The position numbers and the translations under genes were made by a program. From NCBI RefSeq assembly GCF_007747995.1, contig NZ_CP036276.1, positions 4,331,001 through 4,395,000 of the forward strand: DNA of 64,000 nucleotides, written 5' to 3'. Within the stretch, counting starts at the first letter, position 1, and each line of letters opens with the position of its first letter. Below, in pieces: positions 28,401 through 36,810 of the stretch. The notes under the pieces are model-generated. The model worked only from the letters and a program-made list of their open reading frames with translations, did no database searches and was not told where the DNA came from. The stretch comes from Symmachiella dynata. Lineage in GTDB: Bacteria > Planctomycetota > Planctomycetia > Planctomycetales > Planctomycetaceae.

Positions 28401-28856
28401 CGCAATCACGCCTGCTTTGAGGCCGAAAAATTTTATTGTGTAAATCTGTGGAATCGCCGACTCGTTAACCACCTGCCAGTTCTGGCCACCATCGGTCGTC
28501 TTTACGACCACGCCGCGACTTTGTTGTGTATATGGGATCGTGCCCCCCCCGGCCGCCCAGCCGATTTGGTCGGTCAAAAAGCAAACCGACCGCAACGCAA
28601 ACGAAACGCCGCTCCGCTGGAGTCGCCACTGTTGGCCTCCATCGGTCGTGTGCCAAATCACGCCATGCTCGCCCACAGCCCAGCCTAGTTTTGCATTCAA
28701 AAACTGCACATCATGCAGCTGTGCGTCTTCCTCGACCGGCGCCGGTTGCGGCGCAGCGGTATTGATTGTACCGACTGGTTCCTCCGCAACGGCACTGGTG
28801 GAAATGCACGCTCCGAAGGCGCAAACAAAAGCGATCGACCAAAGATTTCGCAGCAT
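25461..28856 (-). CDS. Large exported YCF48/BNR-repeat protein with C-terminal CBM9-like domain
   Basis: 1131 aa. It has a signal peptide (about 1-24). YCF48/BNR-type beta-propeller repeats run from about 45 to 350, with repeated GWAVGxxGxIxxTxDGGxxW units as in photosystem II assembly factor-like proteins. A region at about 365-560 contains LRMWRPDVVVINQPADDDAVGHV and LQPWQVKKIYAR, which resembles a degenerate PIG-L/LmbE deacetylase fold. A helical TPR-like stretch follows (about 620-900). The C-terminal 190 residues (RPVLDGVLADSCWETAQEIPL onward) resemble a CBM9/DOMON carbohydrate- or cofactor-binding domain. The substrate is unknown. A likely role is an extracytoplasmic binding or assembly protein. 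Confidence 0.75.
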   Translation of the reverse strand: MLRNLWSIAFVCAFGACISTSAVAEEPVGTINTAAPQPAPVEEDAQLHDVQFLNAKLGWAVGEHGVIWHTTDGGQQWRLQRSGVSFALRSVCFLTDQIGWAAGGGTIPYTQQSRGVVVKTTDGGQNWQVVNESAIPQIYTIKFFGLKAGVIAGDTDPNSPAGISITADGGKTWTAATGLRVRGWRAGDFRAVDRGLVSGKLGRIAVVTEGNVNPNLMTDLGLPGLHAVKFGVASRAWAVGDGGMVRTTINGGVSWKGPATPLPAEIRNTFDFRALAVRGDKIWIAGRPGSVIWHSPDGGKSWQRQLTGETTPITALSFSSETDGAAVGALGMILTTKDGGQTWQASRGGQRRAALLSLFTRQDQISVNFQAQLAGEQGYRSVVSLVPRVDSGPGSEQTDLDARMHEAVVKAGGSAGDIYWRLPLDVPGLGKNSRRLWSEWMTITENRLPDILVGQLVTELRMWRPDVVVINQPADDDAVGHVLYKAVAKAVQAAADPTLFSAQRELNNLQPWQVKKIYARLPDGSTGEAHIDPHQFLPQFRQSTHMATAGAYGRLSKVQDRSARREAYRLLKDCDIPPAGSKEARIPRGAFFGGIHLSPGGPARRQLMATTDDMGIERKIAQKQKQSRAYLDQFMDDPRMASQLPGQLNDFVNGLTDAEMALQLAELITVYRNMGDWDLAETVATVLVEKFPNEPPAHEAMQWLLQLWTSSEVAWRRAREAEAGHERISGDQQRIADQLRLPQRNRQRQRFDQLDSQSKQSVLSDIRLVLEATQANHERSGSLSRAQTVRGMDARKNDFAENLVRLTTRLNELDNVPNDTPQLQLAGGIENAAAEGVQQVQNTESRVSQFRMEERIKEWHTHATRMGKLMSEANPELFNDPRTQFPLASLYRRRGLPGEADRIYRHFRQLTSDDPWSLSGGSEIWFSAPRVHPPKPYSLCVYTAQRPVLDGVLADSCWETAQEIPLNDGTDRDARSADRPFALLAYDAQFLYFAASFPREPDTPDDRPVNEGRTYDADLSHFDRVQLLLDVDRDHATYFTFAFDQRGWTADACWNDATWNPKYFVQAGGDKKSWRVEVAIPWTELVPQPPSRNDVWNVGIIRTIPAVGIHSWTHPASDTPRPETFGMLKFD

Positions 28857-29155
<299 letters not shown>

Positions 29156-30151
29156 TTAAGCGCGGGCAGCCAAATCGCGTTGCAGCCGCTGCATCGCTTC
29201 TGGAAAGGTCACCTGCGGGGCATAGCCGAAGTCCCGGCGAGCTTTTTCGACGGAATAATAGTGCGAACAGCTCAATTGGGCCGCTAAAAACCGCGTCATC
29301 GGCGGCTCGCCCGGCAAGTGCAGCAGGCGATAGACCGTTTCCAAAGCGCCGCCGATACGCAGGGCTGTTTTTGTGGAAACGGAGCGTTTCACCGGCGGGA
29401 GGTCTACCAGTGCCAGCAATTGATCGATCCATTGCCACAAATTCACCGGCTCCGGCTCGTTGATGAAATACGCTTGCCCAGCGACGGCGGAGTCTGCATT
29501 GAGCGCGTCGGCCGCTTGCAGGTGCGCATGCGCTGTGTTTTCGACGTAGGTCATCGAGACGAGGTTGCTCCCGTCTCCCACGCGCCGCAATCGGCCGGAA
29601 CGTGCGCGTTGGATCAATCTTGGAACAAGATGATTATCGCGCGGCCCCCATATGAGATGCGGTCGCAGCGCGCAGGTCGCCAACCCCCGCTGGCCATTGG
29701 CGGCCAAGACCGCTTGTTCGGCAAGTGCCTTGGTGTGCGGATAATGGCAAGCGTACTCGGTGGGGTACGGCAACGATTCGTCGGCGTTTTCGTGAGACGT
29801 GCTGCCAAAAACCACGCTGGGTGAACTGGTGTAGACTAGCTTGGGGACGCCCTGCTGCTGGCAGCCGGCGATGACATGTTCGGTGCCGAGGGTGTTGATT
29901 TCGTAATATTGCGACCAGGGTCCCCACACACCCGGTATGGCGGCGGTGTGGAAGACGACATCCATTCCCGCACAAGCGGCGGCGACTGCTGCGGAATCGC
30001 GGATATCTCCGCGCTGCACTTCGACGCCCAACTCATTCAATCGTGGATAGTCGCCGCGACAAAAAACGCGCACGTCTTCCCCACGAGTGACGAGTTGCTC
30101 TGTGATGTACAGGCCGAGAAAACCTCCGCCGCCGGTGACCAATGCCTTCAT
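29156..30151 (-). CDS. oleD: OleD-like NAD(P)-dependent 2-alkyl-3-oxoalkanoate reductase
   Basis: 331 aa extended SDR (3-beta-HSD type). The nucleotide loop GGGGFLG is at about 7-13. The motifs [34 protein letters not shown], the catalytic YxxxK in YPHTKALAE, and [20 protein letters not shown] are the recognisable signature of OleD. OleD reduces the 2-alkyl-3-ketoacid from OleA to a beta-hydroxy acid in long-chain olefin synthesis. The start overlaps the oleC stop by 4 bases (30148-30151), so the two are translationally coupled. oleA and oleB are not in the window. Confidence 0.85.
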   Translation of the reverse strand: MKALVTGGGGFLGLYITEQLVTRGEDVRVFCRGDYPRLNELGVEVQRGDIRDSAAVAAACAGMDVVFHTAAIPGVWGPWSQYYEINTLGTEHVIAGCQQQGVPKLVYTSSPSVVFGSTSHENADESLPYPTEYACHYPHTKALAEQAVLAANGQRGLATCALRPHLIWGPRDNHLVPRLIQRARSGRLRRVGDGSNLVSMTYVENTAHAHLQAADALNADSAVAGQAYFINEPEPVNLWQWIDQLLALVDLPPVKRSVSTKTALRIGGALETVYRLLHLPGEPPMTRFLAAQLSCSHYYSVEKARRDFGYAPQVTFPEAMQRLQRDLAARA

Positions 30152-31839
30152 GATGTCGCCCGCAATTGTTGTGTCGCCCAGACGCTGAGTTTTTCTCGCG
30201 AAATCTTCACATTGTGCCGCACATCGACCGGCAGCGCGCGGTGAAACAGAATCGTTTCAATCGATTCGGTCAGCGGATTCCCGGCGGCACGCTCGGCCAA
30301 TTCCGCTGTGAATTTTTTTCGGGCTGGTTCGTCTTCCGGATACGCCCCCGCTTCGGGTTCGATGACAATCACTGGCTTTTGTTGTGGGCGTTCGCCCACG
30401 CCGACCAATGCGGAGCGAAAGACGCGCGGGTGTTCGTTGAAGATTGCTTCGCAACGGACGGAAAACATGCGACCGGCTGGTGTTTCGACGATGTGCGCTT
30501 TGCGGCCGCAAAACCACAACCGTCCCCGTTCATCAAAATACCCAACGTCGCCCATGCGATGCCAGAATGATTCACCATCAGGAATCTTCGCTGCCAGTGT
30601 GCCGTCGGGGCGTTGAAAATATTCACGCGTCGCCACTGCGCCTTGCACAATGATTTCGCCGATCTCGCCGGTGGGTAGTTCTTGCACGTCGGCATAGGAC
30701 GGAATCGGATCGTAGGAAATCTCAATCACCCGCACCGTGATGCCGGGAAACAATTCCCCCACGCACGTCCCGCCGCCGCTGCGCGTTTGCTCAGCCGTCT
30801 CGGCCAGCACCTGCCGGCCGGAAATCGATGCGACTGGTAAGGATTCGGTCGCACCGTAGGGCGTGTGGATGTCGGCATCGTCGGACGTGAAGACTTTGTG
30901 CATCCGTTCGATGACCGCAATCGGCACCGGCGCACCGGCGGAGAGGACGCGTTTGAGCGTGGGGAATTGTACCCCCTGCTCCACGCAATACCGGCTGACC
31001 GCATTCCAAATTGCCGGCGATCCGAACGCTTGTGTGATGCCTTGGTCGTTGATCGCTTCGATGATTTTTTTCGGATCGACTTGCGCCGGACGTGAGGGAT
31101 CCATGTCGGGAATGACCGTCGTTACGCCCATTGCTGAGTTGAACAACGCGAACAGCGGAAAGCCGGGCAAGTCGATTTCGCCCGGTTGGATGTCGTAAAA
31201 ATCGCGAATGTCGTCGACCTGCGCCGCGAACATGCCGTGTTCGTACAACACGCCCTTGGCCGGGCCGGTGCTGCCGGAGGTGAAGATGATCGCCGCCGGG
31301 TCGGTCGATTTTGTGTCGGGTGCATCGAGCGGTGTCCACGGGCCGCCCAACAAATCGCTATAATTCGGTCCGCTCCAAAACCAACGTTTGCCGACGGTGA
31401 CGTTGAATCGCGCGTTTGGGACCTTTGACGAAAACAGCTTGCGTGCCGCCTGCGCCAGCGACACCGCGATGAAACCGTCGGGGTCGACCTGGTTCAAACA
31501 GCGAAAGACATTTTTGATTCCCATCCCCGGATCGATCAACACCCCCACCGCTCCGGCTTTAAACAGCGCAAAGGTGAGGGCAATGAATTCCAAACTGGGC
31601 GGCACAAACAACACCATGCGGTGCCCAGGCTGCACCCCCATCTCGATCAGCCCCCGCGCCAAGCGATCGGTTTCCTGTTCGAGTTGCGCAAACGTCAGAT
31701 GCGAATACATCACCCGCCCCTGCGCATCGCGCCCAGCAGGAAACACCACCGCCCGCTGATGCGGATAACGATGGGCAATGGCGGAGACCTTAGCGGCGAT
31801 ATTGCCTGATTGAACAGGCGGCGGAGCTGTGGTGGACAC
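30148..31839 (-). CDS. oleC: OleC-like beta-lactone synthetase (AMP-binding, fatty acid CoA ligase family)
   Basis: About 563 aa if GTG at 31839 is the start. The frame is open to a TTG at 31923, which would add 28 poorly conserved residues. It is an AMP-forming ligase-family protein with [19 protein letters not shown] (P-loop), [55 protein letters not shown] and a C-terminal KISREKL lysine region. The DPGMGIKN and [14 protein letters not shown] segments are those of OleC, which makes the beta-lactone in head-to-head hydrocarbon synthesis. Planctomycetes are known to make such polyenes. It is cotranscribed with oleD. Confidence 0.82.
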   Translation of the reverse strand: MSTTAPPPVQSGNIAAKVSAIAHRYPHQRAVVFPAGRDAQGRVMYSHLTFAQLEQETDRLARGLIEMGVQPGHRMVLFVPPSLEFIALTFALFKAGAVGVLIDPGMGIKNVFRCLNQVDPDGFIAVSLAQAARKLFSSKVPNARFNVTVGKRWFWSGPNYSDLLGGPWTPLDAPDTKSTDPAAIIFTSGSTGPAKGVLYEHGMFAAQVDDIRDFYDIQPGEIDLPGFPLFALFNSAMGVTTVIPDMDPSRPAQVDPKKIIEAINDQGITQAFGSPAIWNAVSRYCVEQGVQFPTLKRVLSAGAPVPIAVIERMHKVFTSDDADIHTPYGATESLPVASISGRQVLAETAEQTRSGGGTCVGELFPGITVRVIEISYDPIPSYADVQELPTGEIGEIIVQGAVATREYFQRPDGTLAAKIPDGESFWHRMGDVGYFDERGRLWFCGRKAHIVETPAGRMFSVRCEAIFNEHPRVFRSALVGVGERPQQKPVIVIEPEAGAYPEDEPARKKFTAELAERAAGNPLTESIETILFHRALPVDVRHNVKISREKLSVWATQQLRATS

Positions 31840-31923
31840 GACGATCTTTGATGAACTGAGAGAGTACGGTGGACTGTTTTCTATGCTGCCGAAGATCGTC
31901 GCAGAATGCCCCGCGCGTGGCAA

Positions 31924-32277
31924 GGGTGCGTGGTGAGTCGGTTTGGTTCACCACGGAGGCACGGAGGGCACGGGGGAATGACGGTTTTTTTAGCCACGGA
32001 TGAAACACAGATTGAACACGGATTCGCGGGCGTGAAACCGCAAAGTCCCAAACCGACGGCTTGCCGTCGTGCACGGCGTTCCTCTTCAAGCAGAGTGACC
32101 GAATGACTTCCGACGCAAATACTTTGACCGGATCGGCCGCCATCGATTTTCTAAATGGCCCCTGTGCACCTGAACATCAATCAGCCTCGCCGCAGAAAAA
32201 ATTTGTGCAGGATGCAAAACGTTAAACGTTAGTGGCACGGATTGAACACGGATGAGGTTGTCGAGCGATTCAAACTG
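31924..32277. repeat. Intergenic mosaic of dispersed repeats
   Basis: No gene. It contains two copies of the 'TTAGCCACGGATGAAACAC' family (31991-32023 and 32234-32255). It also has the inverted partner of the 5604-5633 repeat at 32043-32072, and a CACCACGGAGGCACGGAGG piece (31949-31967). The composition parallels the mosaic at 5525-5685. Confidence 0.6.
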
Positions 32278-32874
32278 CTATCCGCCAGATTCGGATTCTT
32301 GATTGGTCGCTCTTTTAGAAATCGGCATGCGTATTCCTTTAGAAATCACCAAGACGATCAAAATGAAAAGCAGTATTGGCAATGCCAAATATAAGAATAT
32401 GACGACATAAAACAACCAAGGCATTCTCCCAGGATGGGGGTTCGCTGGAATTTTCCAATCAACGCTTGAAAGCGATGCAACATTCGGGTCGGCGTTGAAT
32501 TCGTCGAGCGTTAACGGGCCGTCTAAAGCGTTGTCTGAACGATCCACAACGAAGAAATATTCAACAGAGGGATCAGCCAGGGGAAAACCATCACCAGGAA
32601 AATTGTTTCGTGCTTTTTGTCCGGTAGTGCGGAGAAAGATGTGATGGGGAGCGACAATGTAACCATTGACCGGCCCGGATTGGCCTCCACGATCTGGCGA
32701 ATAGATCACAGATCCGTCTGCGTCTCCCAGGCCGATGTCAAACCCATTGGCTCGCACGATATAGTAGCCGGGCGCGATTTCAAGCCAGTAATCACTCATG
32801 CCCGCAGCTTGAGTGGAATCTGGCCCGAGAATCAGAATGGCAAACAATATTGTCAGAGCTGTGCGATAGCCCAT
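32278..32874 (-). CDS. Hypothetical exported membrane protein
   Basis: 198 aa. The N-terminal signal peptide (about 1-23, ending TQAAG) precedes a roughly 125-residue extracytoplasmic part. A single strong C-terminal membrane segment follows (WLFYVVIFLYLALPILLFILIVLVIS region), and a short charged tail ends the protein. No known domain is recognised. It is the first in a local set of unknown genes with lower GC than the flanking genes. Confidence 0.6.
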   Translation of the reverse strand: MGYRTALTILFAILILGPDSTQAAGMSDYWLEIAPGYYIVRANGFDIGLGDADGSVIYSPDRGGQSGPVNGYIVAPHHIFLRTTGQKARNNFPGDGFPLADPSVEYFFVVDRSDNALDGPLTLDEFNADPNVASLSSVDWKIPANPHPGRMPWLFYVVIFLYLALPILLFILIVLVISKGIRMPISKRATNQESESGG

Positions 32875-32969
32875 GAGTGGTGGACTCCTGTAGGGTGGTT
32901 TATCCGGCCGATAGTCGTCGTGGGTCGCAGGATGAATTGTGTTGAGTAACGGACCCTACTTACTGTATT

Positions 32970-33530
32970 TCACCGCATAAGTCCGCGGCCAGATTCAATA
33001 TCGATCAAATATATTTGATCGTAAAAATCAATCACTTTTACACAATCACCAAGCAATTCGAATCCATTCGAAAAAATATCAGCACCGCCCGTACTCCACA
33101 CAATCTCCCCCTTGAGAGATAAACGGGCCACTTCCAATTCGCCATGCGAAATCAAACATTGGTGTTTTGGCGAGAAGTAAACTCCAAAACAAGTCGCGCA
33201 ATCTGACTCTGTGTACCACTCAAGCTGCAGCAACGGCAACGAAAGGGACGCTACGAACGGGCCGACGGCAATATAGCATGAATTCGCATGAATCACGGCT
33301 GAGTTTGTATGTATGCCCGAAGCTCCACCACCGGCAACCAAAATGCAAGAAGCGATCTCGTCTCCATCTCGTTCTGTGCGAACACCATGTTTCGATGAAT
33401 AATGGCCTTCCGACTTTGGGTCAAGAAGGTATTCGTGCTTGAAAGACGCAGCATTGTCGACGGAACCTACCGAATATGTGTGATTATTCGAGACCGTGAT
33501 ACGAATATTGCCATGGGTTAATTCCAACAT
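32970..33530 (-). CDS. Unknown protein, tandem paralogue A
   Basis: 186 aa with no signal or membrane segment. It is clearly homologous to the next gene upstream (33598-34176): MxELTxGxxRxTV, YxxGSxDNxxSxxxExLLD, EIASCILxA, SVASLSLPxLQLEW and a C-terminal SNGFxLxxDxxKVxDxxD...DIxSG are shared in order. Aromatic- and beta-rich, it looks like a beta-propeller-like or immunity-type fold. The function is unknown. It is downstream of the paralogue in the same orientation, 67 bases apart. Confidence 0.65.
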   Translation of the reverse strand: MLELTHGNIRITVSNNHTYSVGSVDNAASFKHEYLLDPKSEGHYSSKHGVRTERDGDEIASCILVAGGGASGIHTNSAVIHANSCYIAVGPFVASLSLPLLQLEWYTESDCATCFGVYFSPKHQCLISHGELEVARLSLKGEIVWSTGGADIFSNGFELLGDCVKVIDFYDQIYLIDIESGRGLMR

Positions 33531-33597
33531 GCCGCCCTAATCCCCCACCGCCTCGATTGCATGACATTTGTAGTCACTAATCGCTTTCTTCGTTGAG

Positions 33598-34176
33598 TTA
33601 CATCTCATCCCGCTGTGAAATAGGAAACTCCTTGCCTGTGGAAATATCAAACAAACGCGGAACATCATCCCAGTCGACGACCTTCAATAAGTCATCTCGG
33701 ATCTGAAAGCCGTTTGAGTACTGATAGCCCCCTTTGATTTCCCATTTCAGCTCACCTCGATATGTCAAACAGGCAATTCGATTGCTGCCGCGCGTGATGA
33801 TGTTTTTGCCATTGGCAACTGCGTGAATATCTTCGCATCTGAACTCGTCGACGATCGCTGACCATTCGAGTTGCAGTTTGGGCAAAGATACTGAAGCGAC
33901 GCAAGAGCCGACGGCGACAACACAGGAATCATCGTGCAAGATCACGGAATGCTCAGTCAGGCTCACTCCGTAACTACGTGCCAGCAGAATGCAGGACGCC
34001 ACCTCCTCGAACTCATCTGCCACACGAATCACGCAATTCGAGCAGATGTTGGCTCTGTCGGTGCAATCTAAAAGGAATTCGGTTTGATATGAATTGACGT
34101 TGTCCGGTGACCCGTAAGTGTATTCCCGATCCTCAGCAATTGTGACGCGGTACGCTCCGTATGTTAATTCGACCAT
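33598..34176 (-). CDS. Unknown protein, tandem paralogue B
   Basis: 192 aa, homologous along its full length to 32970-33530, diverged to roughly a third to two fifths identical by eye. Conserved points are YGSPDN, LEWSAIVDE and GYQYSNGFQIRDDLLKVVDWDD. The start MVELTYGAYRVTI is clean at ATG 34176, and the stop of the next upstream gene lies just 6 bases away. It is therefore likely in the same transcript as the TolB-like protein. The function is unknown. Confidence 0.65.
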   Translation of the reverse strand: MVELTYGAYRVTIAEDREYTYGSPDNVNSYQTEFLLDCTDRANICSNCVIRVADEFEEVASCILLARSYGVSLTEHSVILHDDSCVVAVGSCVASVSLPKLQLEWSAIVDEFRCEDIHAVANGKNIITRGSNRIACLTYRGELKWEIKGGYQYSNGFQIRDDLLKVVDWDDVPRLFDISTGKEFPISQRDEM

Positions 34177-34182
34177 CCGCGC

Positions 34183-35076
34183 TTACTCCACAACCCCTAC
34201 CGTCCGATAAACATCAAACCCACCGCCACGATTCGATACCCACGTCAAACGACCGTCCGGGCCCCAACTGGGGAAATTATCGATTCCGCGTTGCTGTGTG
34301 ATGTTGTGCGGATTGGTGCCGTCGGCGTTCATGGTGAAGATTTCGAAATCGCCGGTGCGGTTGCTGGTGAAGGCGATGGTTTTTCCGTCGGCCGACCAGG
34401 CGGGGTAGTTGTCCAGGCCGCGGCTTTCGGTGAGGCGGGTGATGGTTTGGGTGGCGAGGTCGCAGGTCGCTAGCTCGAAATCGCCCCAGCGGTTGGTGGC
34501 GAAGGCGATTTTTTTGCCGTCGGGGGACCAGGTGGGGTGTTCGTCGATGGCGGCGTGGTCGGTCAGTCGCTGCATCTCCTTGCCGTCGGGGCGGACGATG
34601 TAGAGTTCCTGGTTGCCGTCGCGCGTGGAAGTAAAGGCGATCCACTTTCCGTCGGCGGACCAACTGGGATATTCCTCGTGCGACAGCTTGTCGTTGACGG
34701 CAACCGGTTGTAGGTCTTTGCCGTCGATGCCGATCGAATAGACCTCCAGGTCGCCCTGGTTGGGCGAGACTTTGTCGAAGGAGAAGACCAGCCGTTTGCC
34801 ATCGGGCGAGAAGTGCGCATCGTATTCCGGATCGGTGCGATCAGTCAGCCGCTTTTCGGTTTTGCCGTCAGCCGAGAGCAGATACAGAAAGATCGTCGAG
34901 CCCTTGTGCCGCGCGAAACAGAGCCAATTTCCATCCGGGGACCAAACGGGCCGTTGTTTGAAGAGACCATCCTGCGTGAGTCGCTCGACGGCCGGTTCGG
35001 CGGCGGTGAGCGAAGCGGCGGTCAGGATGCAGAGGACCAGGGGAATGGCTGTGTGGACGAGATGTTTGATGCGCAT
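34183..35076 (-). CDS. TolB-like PD40 beta-propeller protein
   Basis: 297 aa from ATG 35076. The frame opens earlier at 35133, through a hairpin-rich repeat, so the later Met with the signal peptide (MRIKHLVHTAIPLVLCILTAASLTAAEP) is preferred. About six PD40 repeats follow with the unit WSPDGxxIAFxSxRxGxxELY, as in TolB and WD40-like propeller proteins. The protein is predicted to be periplasmic and to bind other proteins or glycans. It is first of a unit with the two unknown paralogues downstream. Confidence 0.85.
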   Translation of the reverse strand: MRIKHLVHTAIPLVLCILTAASLTAAEPAVERLTQDGLFKQRPVWSPDGNWLCFARHKGSTIFLYLLSADGKTEKRLTDRTDPEYDAHFSPDGKRLVFSFDKVSPNQGDLEVYSIGIDGKDLQPVAVNDKLSHEEYPSWSADGKWIAFTSTRDGNQELYIVRPDGKEMQRLTDHAAIDEHPTWSPDGKKIAFATNRWGDFELATCDLATQTITRLTESRGLDNYPAWSADGKTIAFTSNRTGDFEIFTMNADGTNPHNITQQRGIDNFPSWGPDGRLTWVSNRGGGFDVYRTVGVVE

Positions 35077-35099
35077 CGTGTTGCTCGTAGTTGTCCGGA

Positions 35100-35151
35100 C
35101 TCGAAGCGGAGCTTCGAGAAAGTGGGTTCCCAAACTGGAGTTTGGGAACCC
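35100..35151. repeat. Two adjacent perfect hairpins upstream of the TolB-like gene
   Basis: CTCGAAGC-GGA-GCTTCGAG (35100-35118) is followed at 35124 by GGGTTCCCAAA and its complement TTTGGGAACCC (35141-35151) around CTGGAG. Both are perfect stems with short loops. Neither has a T-tract on the minus strand, so they are more likely a dispersed repeat than a terminator. Confidence 0.7.
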
Positions 35152-35188
35152 GTGATATTTTTTGAGTGAGAATGTCTGTTGTGATGCG

Positions 35189-35229
35189 GGCCCTCACCCC
35201 CGGCCCCTCTCCCAGAGGGAGAGGGGGGA
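35189..35229. repeat. CCCTCACCCC-type dispersed repeat, copy 1
   Basis: CCCTCACCCCCGGCCCCTCT then CCC-agag-GGGAGAGGGG. It is one of three similar copies in this window, also at 47231-47266 and 55611-55650, in the same orientation. The complementary ends form a GC-rich hairpin. Confidence 0.75.
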
Positions 35230-35310
35230 ATGGATGCGCCGCTCACCGGGAACGCTTACCTCCCCCGCACTGCCTACTGCCTACTTTTCTCTGGCCACCG
35301 GCCACTAAAA

Positions 35311-36684
35311 TCAAACCAAATCCTCAATCGGCGTCCCCAGCGGCGCTAAGCCGGTTGTGGTCAGCTGCGTGGTGCCAATGCCCATTTGGTCCAGGACGGT
35401 GGTGAAGAGGTCGGCGGGAGTCACGGCATTGCTGAGGGGATGTTCGGCATGTTTATCGCTGGCACCGACGACGTTGCCGCCGCGAAAACCGCCGCCGGCG
35501 ACCAGGGCGGAGTAGCAGTGGTGCCAATGGTCGCGGCCCGATTTGTGGTTGATCTTGGGAGTGCGCCCGAATTCGCCGACGGCGACGACGATGGTGTCGC
35601 GGAGCATTCCGCGCTGTTCGAGGTCGTCCAAGAGTGTGGAGAGCGATTGGTCCAGCATCCAGGCATGGCGTTCCTGGAATTGTTTGAAGTTGCGGTCGTG
35701 CATATCCCAGCCGCCATCGCCCGTGTCTTCGACCGGTTCGACGTGCGATGACCAATTGACTTGTACGAAGCGCGCCCCTTGTTCAATCAACCGCCGCGAG
35801 AGCAAACAACATTGCCCGAAGCGGAAGCGGCCGTATTGCGTCCGCAGTGCATCGGGCTCGCGATTCAGATCGAAGACCTTGCGGGCGTCGGGCGAGGTGA
35901 GCAGTGAGAAGGCTTGTTGGTAAAAGCTGTCCAACTGTGAGATTTCGGCGGAGGTTTCGACGCGGCGGGTTTGTTGGTCAAACGCATTGAGCAGATCACG
36001 GCGCGAGGCTAGTCCGTCGGGGGTCAGGCCGTCGATCAAATCGAGTTGCGGGATTTTGACGCCGGCTTCGGGATCGTAGTCGAGGCGAAACGGATCGTGC
36101 AGCGTGCCGAGCGGTCCGCCTCCTTCGCCCGCAATGCGACGATGCCCTTGGTGCAGGTGTCCGCCGAGCGTGACGAAGCGAGGCATTGTCGGTTGGAATC
36201 CCAGCAATTTGGATATCACCGCCCCGTGCGCCGGTTTGAGGTCGCCCGGCATGGTTTGTCCGCTGAGGCTAATGGCGCCGCTCTGCGCGCCGGTCAATCC
36301 AATCGTCCCGGCGATCCCGTGGTCGTTGGATTCACAGTGCAGTGAGCGGAGGATCGCGTATTTGTCCGCGCGGCGGGCAAGTTGCGGCAGCATCTCGCAG
36401 ATGTCGATACCCGGCACGTTGGTGGCGATGGGGCTATAGGGGCCGCGGTATTCGACCGGGGCTTTTGGTTTGAGATCGAACGTGTCGAGATGGCTCGGCC
36501 CGCCCCACAGCCAAAGTAAAATCACTGATTTGGCCGGAGCGTTGGGTCGCAGTGCGGCTGTGGCTTCGAGTCGTAACAGGTCGCCCAACGACAACCCTAG
36601 CGCGGCTAACGAACCGGCGCGCAGAAGTTCGCGACGGGAGATGCCTCCGCAATGCTGAGCACGTTGCCTACCGACGTTGAACAT
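35311..36684 (-). CDS. DUF1501 domain-containing protein, Tat-exported
   Basis: 457 aa. The N-terminal Tat signal (SRRELLRAGSLAALGLSLGD, about residues 17-36) is followed by the DUF1501 domain, a sulfatase/alkaline-phosphatase-like fold. Recognisable blocks are SVILLWLWGGPSHLDTFDLKP, RSLHCESNDHG, GWDMHDRNFKQFQERHAWML, FGRTPKINHKSGRDHWHHCYSALVAGGGFRGG and SDKHAEHPLSNAVTPADLF. Planctomycetes carry many of these, usually next to DUF1549/DUF1553 proteins, but no partner lies beside it here. It is probably periplasmic. The substrate is unknown. Confidence 0.92.
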   Translation of the reverse strand: MFNVGRQRAQHCGGISRRELLRAGSLAALGLSLGDLLRLEATAALRPNAPAKSVILLWLWGGPSHLDTFDLKPKAPVEYRGPYSPIATNVPGIDICEMLPQLARRADKYAILRSLHCESNDHGIAGTIGLTGAQSGAISLSGQTMPGDLKPAHGAVISKLLGFQPTMPRFVTLGGHLHQGHRRIAGEGGGPLGTLHDPFRLDYDPEAGVKIPQLDLIDGLTPDGLASRRDLLNAFDQQTRRVETSAEISQLDSFYQQAFSLLTSPDARKVFDLNREPDALRTQYGRFRFGQCCLLSRRLIEQGARFVQVNWSSHVEPVEDTGDGGWDMHDRNFKQFQERHAWMLDQSLSTLLDDLEQRGMLRDTIVVAVGEFGRTPKINHKSGRDHWHHCYSALVAGGGFRGGNVVGASDKHAEHPLSNAVTPADLFTTVLDQMGIGTTQLTTTGLAPLGTPIEDLV

Positions 36685-36810
36685 GGCGGCCTTTGTGGAA
36701 AATGCAGGATGTTTTTAGGAGAGCCTCGTCGGAAAAATTGTGCAAAAGGCTCGCCATTCGTCCAGGTTCGACTATTGCCGGGCAGGCGTCAAGCGTGATT
36801 TCCCGAGGAG

